Shown piece after piece: positions 33,253 through 33,708 of a stretch of 33,708 nucleotides of DNA. Both the position numbers and the translations under genes were made by a program. The stretch covers positions 1-33,708 of the forward strand of contig CALEKY010000042.1 of the NCBI GenBank assembly GCA_937902995.1, given 5' to 3'. Numbering within the stretch: the stretch's first letter is position 1; the number at the start of each line of letters is the position of its first letter. The notes beneath the pieces are model-generated. The model saw nothing but the letters and a program-made list of their open reading frames with translations. It had not been told where the DNA came from and did no database searches. The stretch is from an uncultured Sinobacteraceae bacterium. GTDB taxonomy: Bacteria; Pseudomonadota; Gammaproteobacteria; Steroidobacterales; Steroidobacteraceae.

Positions 33253-33708
33253 TCAAGAATCGCCGGATTCGGCCAACGCGGCTTCGAACTCGCCGCTCCC
33301 TCGAAGCCGATTCATTTCCGCCCTGTCCCACTCTCGTACGATGCGACCGTCGATCATGAGTGCCGCACGCGTTGCGTAATGCTCCACGATGTCGAGCGAG
33401 TGCGTCGCCAAGAACACGGCGGCACCCAGCTCGAGTCGACGCTTGATCTCGTGCTTGAGCGTCAGCGCGCTACGCGGATCGAGCCCGTTGAACGCCTCAT
33501 CCAGGACGATGAGCTTGGGCTGCCCGATCAGTCCGAGCAGCACGCAGAGCTTCTGTCGCGTGCCGAGCGAAAGCGTATCGACGTAGTGGTCCCAGTACGG
33601 CGTGAATCGCAATTCTTCCGCCAACGTCAAGACATCGGATTCGAGCGAGCGCACGCCTTTGGCTGCGGCATAGACCTCCACACACTGCCGTGCCGTCAGC
33701 AAGCCGGG
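33253..33708 (-). CDS. ABC transporter ATP-binding protein (C-terminal part, cut by window edge)
   Basis: The visible 151 residues are the second half of an ABC ATPase; the reading frame stays open through the right edge, so the Walker A region is outside. The signature motif is LSLGTRQKLCVLLGL, the Walker B motif is KLIVLDEAFNGLDP, and the H-loop His is in LATHSLDIVEHYATR. The C-terminal region (LMIDGRIVREWDRAEMNRL) matches exporters of the CcmA/DrrA-like class. The missing N-terminus and any permease would lie beyond 33708. It is convergent with relA, with 32 nt between stops and no evident terminator. Confidence 0.9.
   Translation of the reverse strand, partial: PGLLTARQCVEVYAAAKGVRSLESDVLTLAEELRFTPYWDHYVDTLSLGTRQKLCVLLGLIGQPKLIVLDEAFNGLDPRSALTLKHEIKRRLELGAAVFLATHSLDIVEHYATRAALMIDGRIVREWDRAEMNRLRGSGEFEAALAESGDS

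Overview
The window reads as chromosomal DNA of a GC-rich gammaproteobacterium. The evidence is a gammaproteobacterial-type tol-pal cluster next to ruvCAB, a bifunctional aspartokinase/homoserine dehydrogenase (ThrA) in a thrABC operon, a RelA-type (p)ppGpp synthetase with the EFDD motif, and MsrPQ. Intergenic heptanucleotide repeat arrays and overall gene style suggest the Xanthomonadales/Nevskiales/Steroidobacter neighbourhood, but that placement is inference. There is no phage, integrase, transposase, rRNA or CRISPR.

Layout. 1-4687 (+): aconitase A, with a perfect -10 box at the left edge and a strong terminator, then a coupled pair encoding a crotonase and a MaoC-like hot-dog protein. 4688-4943: a convergent spacer made almost entirely of heptanucleotide repeats. 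4944-7948 (-): a secreted alpha/beta hydrolase, a small unknown protein and CreD. 8204-9841 (+): msrP-msrQ, periplasmic methionine sulfoxide repair. 9849-12284 (-): tryptophan 2,3-dioxygenase, overlapped by a YgjP-type metallopeptidase gene, then an exported TPR protein. 12335-14652 (+): tatD and an M20 metallopeptidase, each followed by another heptad array. 14793-20112 (-): thrA-thrB-thrC with a membrane-anchored NERD-domain gene attached. 20287-21594 (-): an ExeA/GspA-like ATPase with a C-terminal FHA domain. 21801-30984 (-): one long co-directional cluster read as ruvC-ruvA-ruvB-ybgC-tolQ-tolR-tolA-tolB-pal-cpoB-queE-queC-tRNA-Lys. 31049-33220 (+): relA. 33253-33708 (-): the C-terminal part of an ABC transporter ATPase that runs off the right edge.

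How the genes work together. TolQRA-TolB-Pal-CpoB-YbgC form the envelope constriction machine. RuvABC resolve Holliday junctions. QueE-QueC make the 7-deazaguanine precursor of queuosine. ThrABC convert aspartate to threonine (the Asd step is not here). MsrPQ repair oxidised periplasmic proteins. Most of the window is ordinary housekeeping.

The least explained signal is structural. Three intergenic regions (4691-4943, 13140-13213, 14661-14785) share one design: arrays of degenerate 7-nt units on both sides of a small GC-rich hairpin. The unit sequence differs between loci and arms, but the 7-nt period is kept and the arrays begin or end at or very near stop codons. Second-tier items are the FHA-tagged ATPase with a degenerate Walker B motif, the NERD gene coupled to thrC, the YgjP/TDO overlap, and an N-terminally extended RuvC with a probable TTG start.
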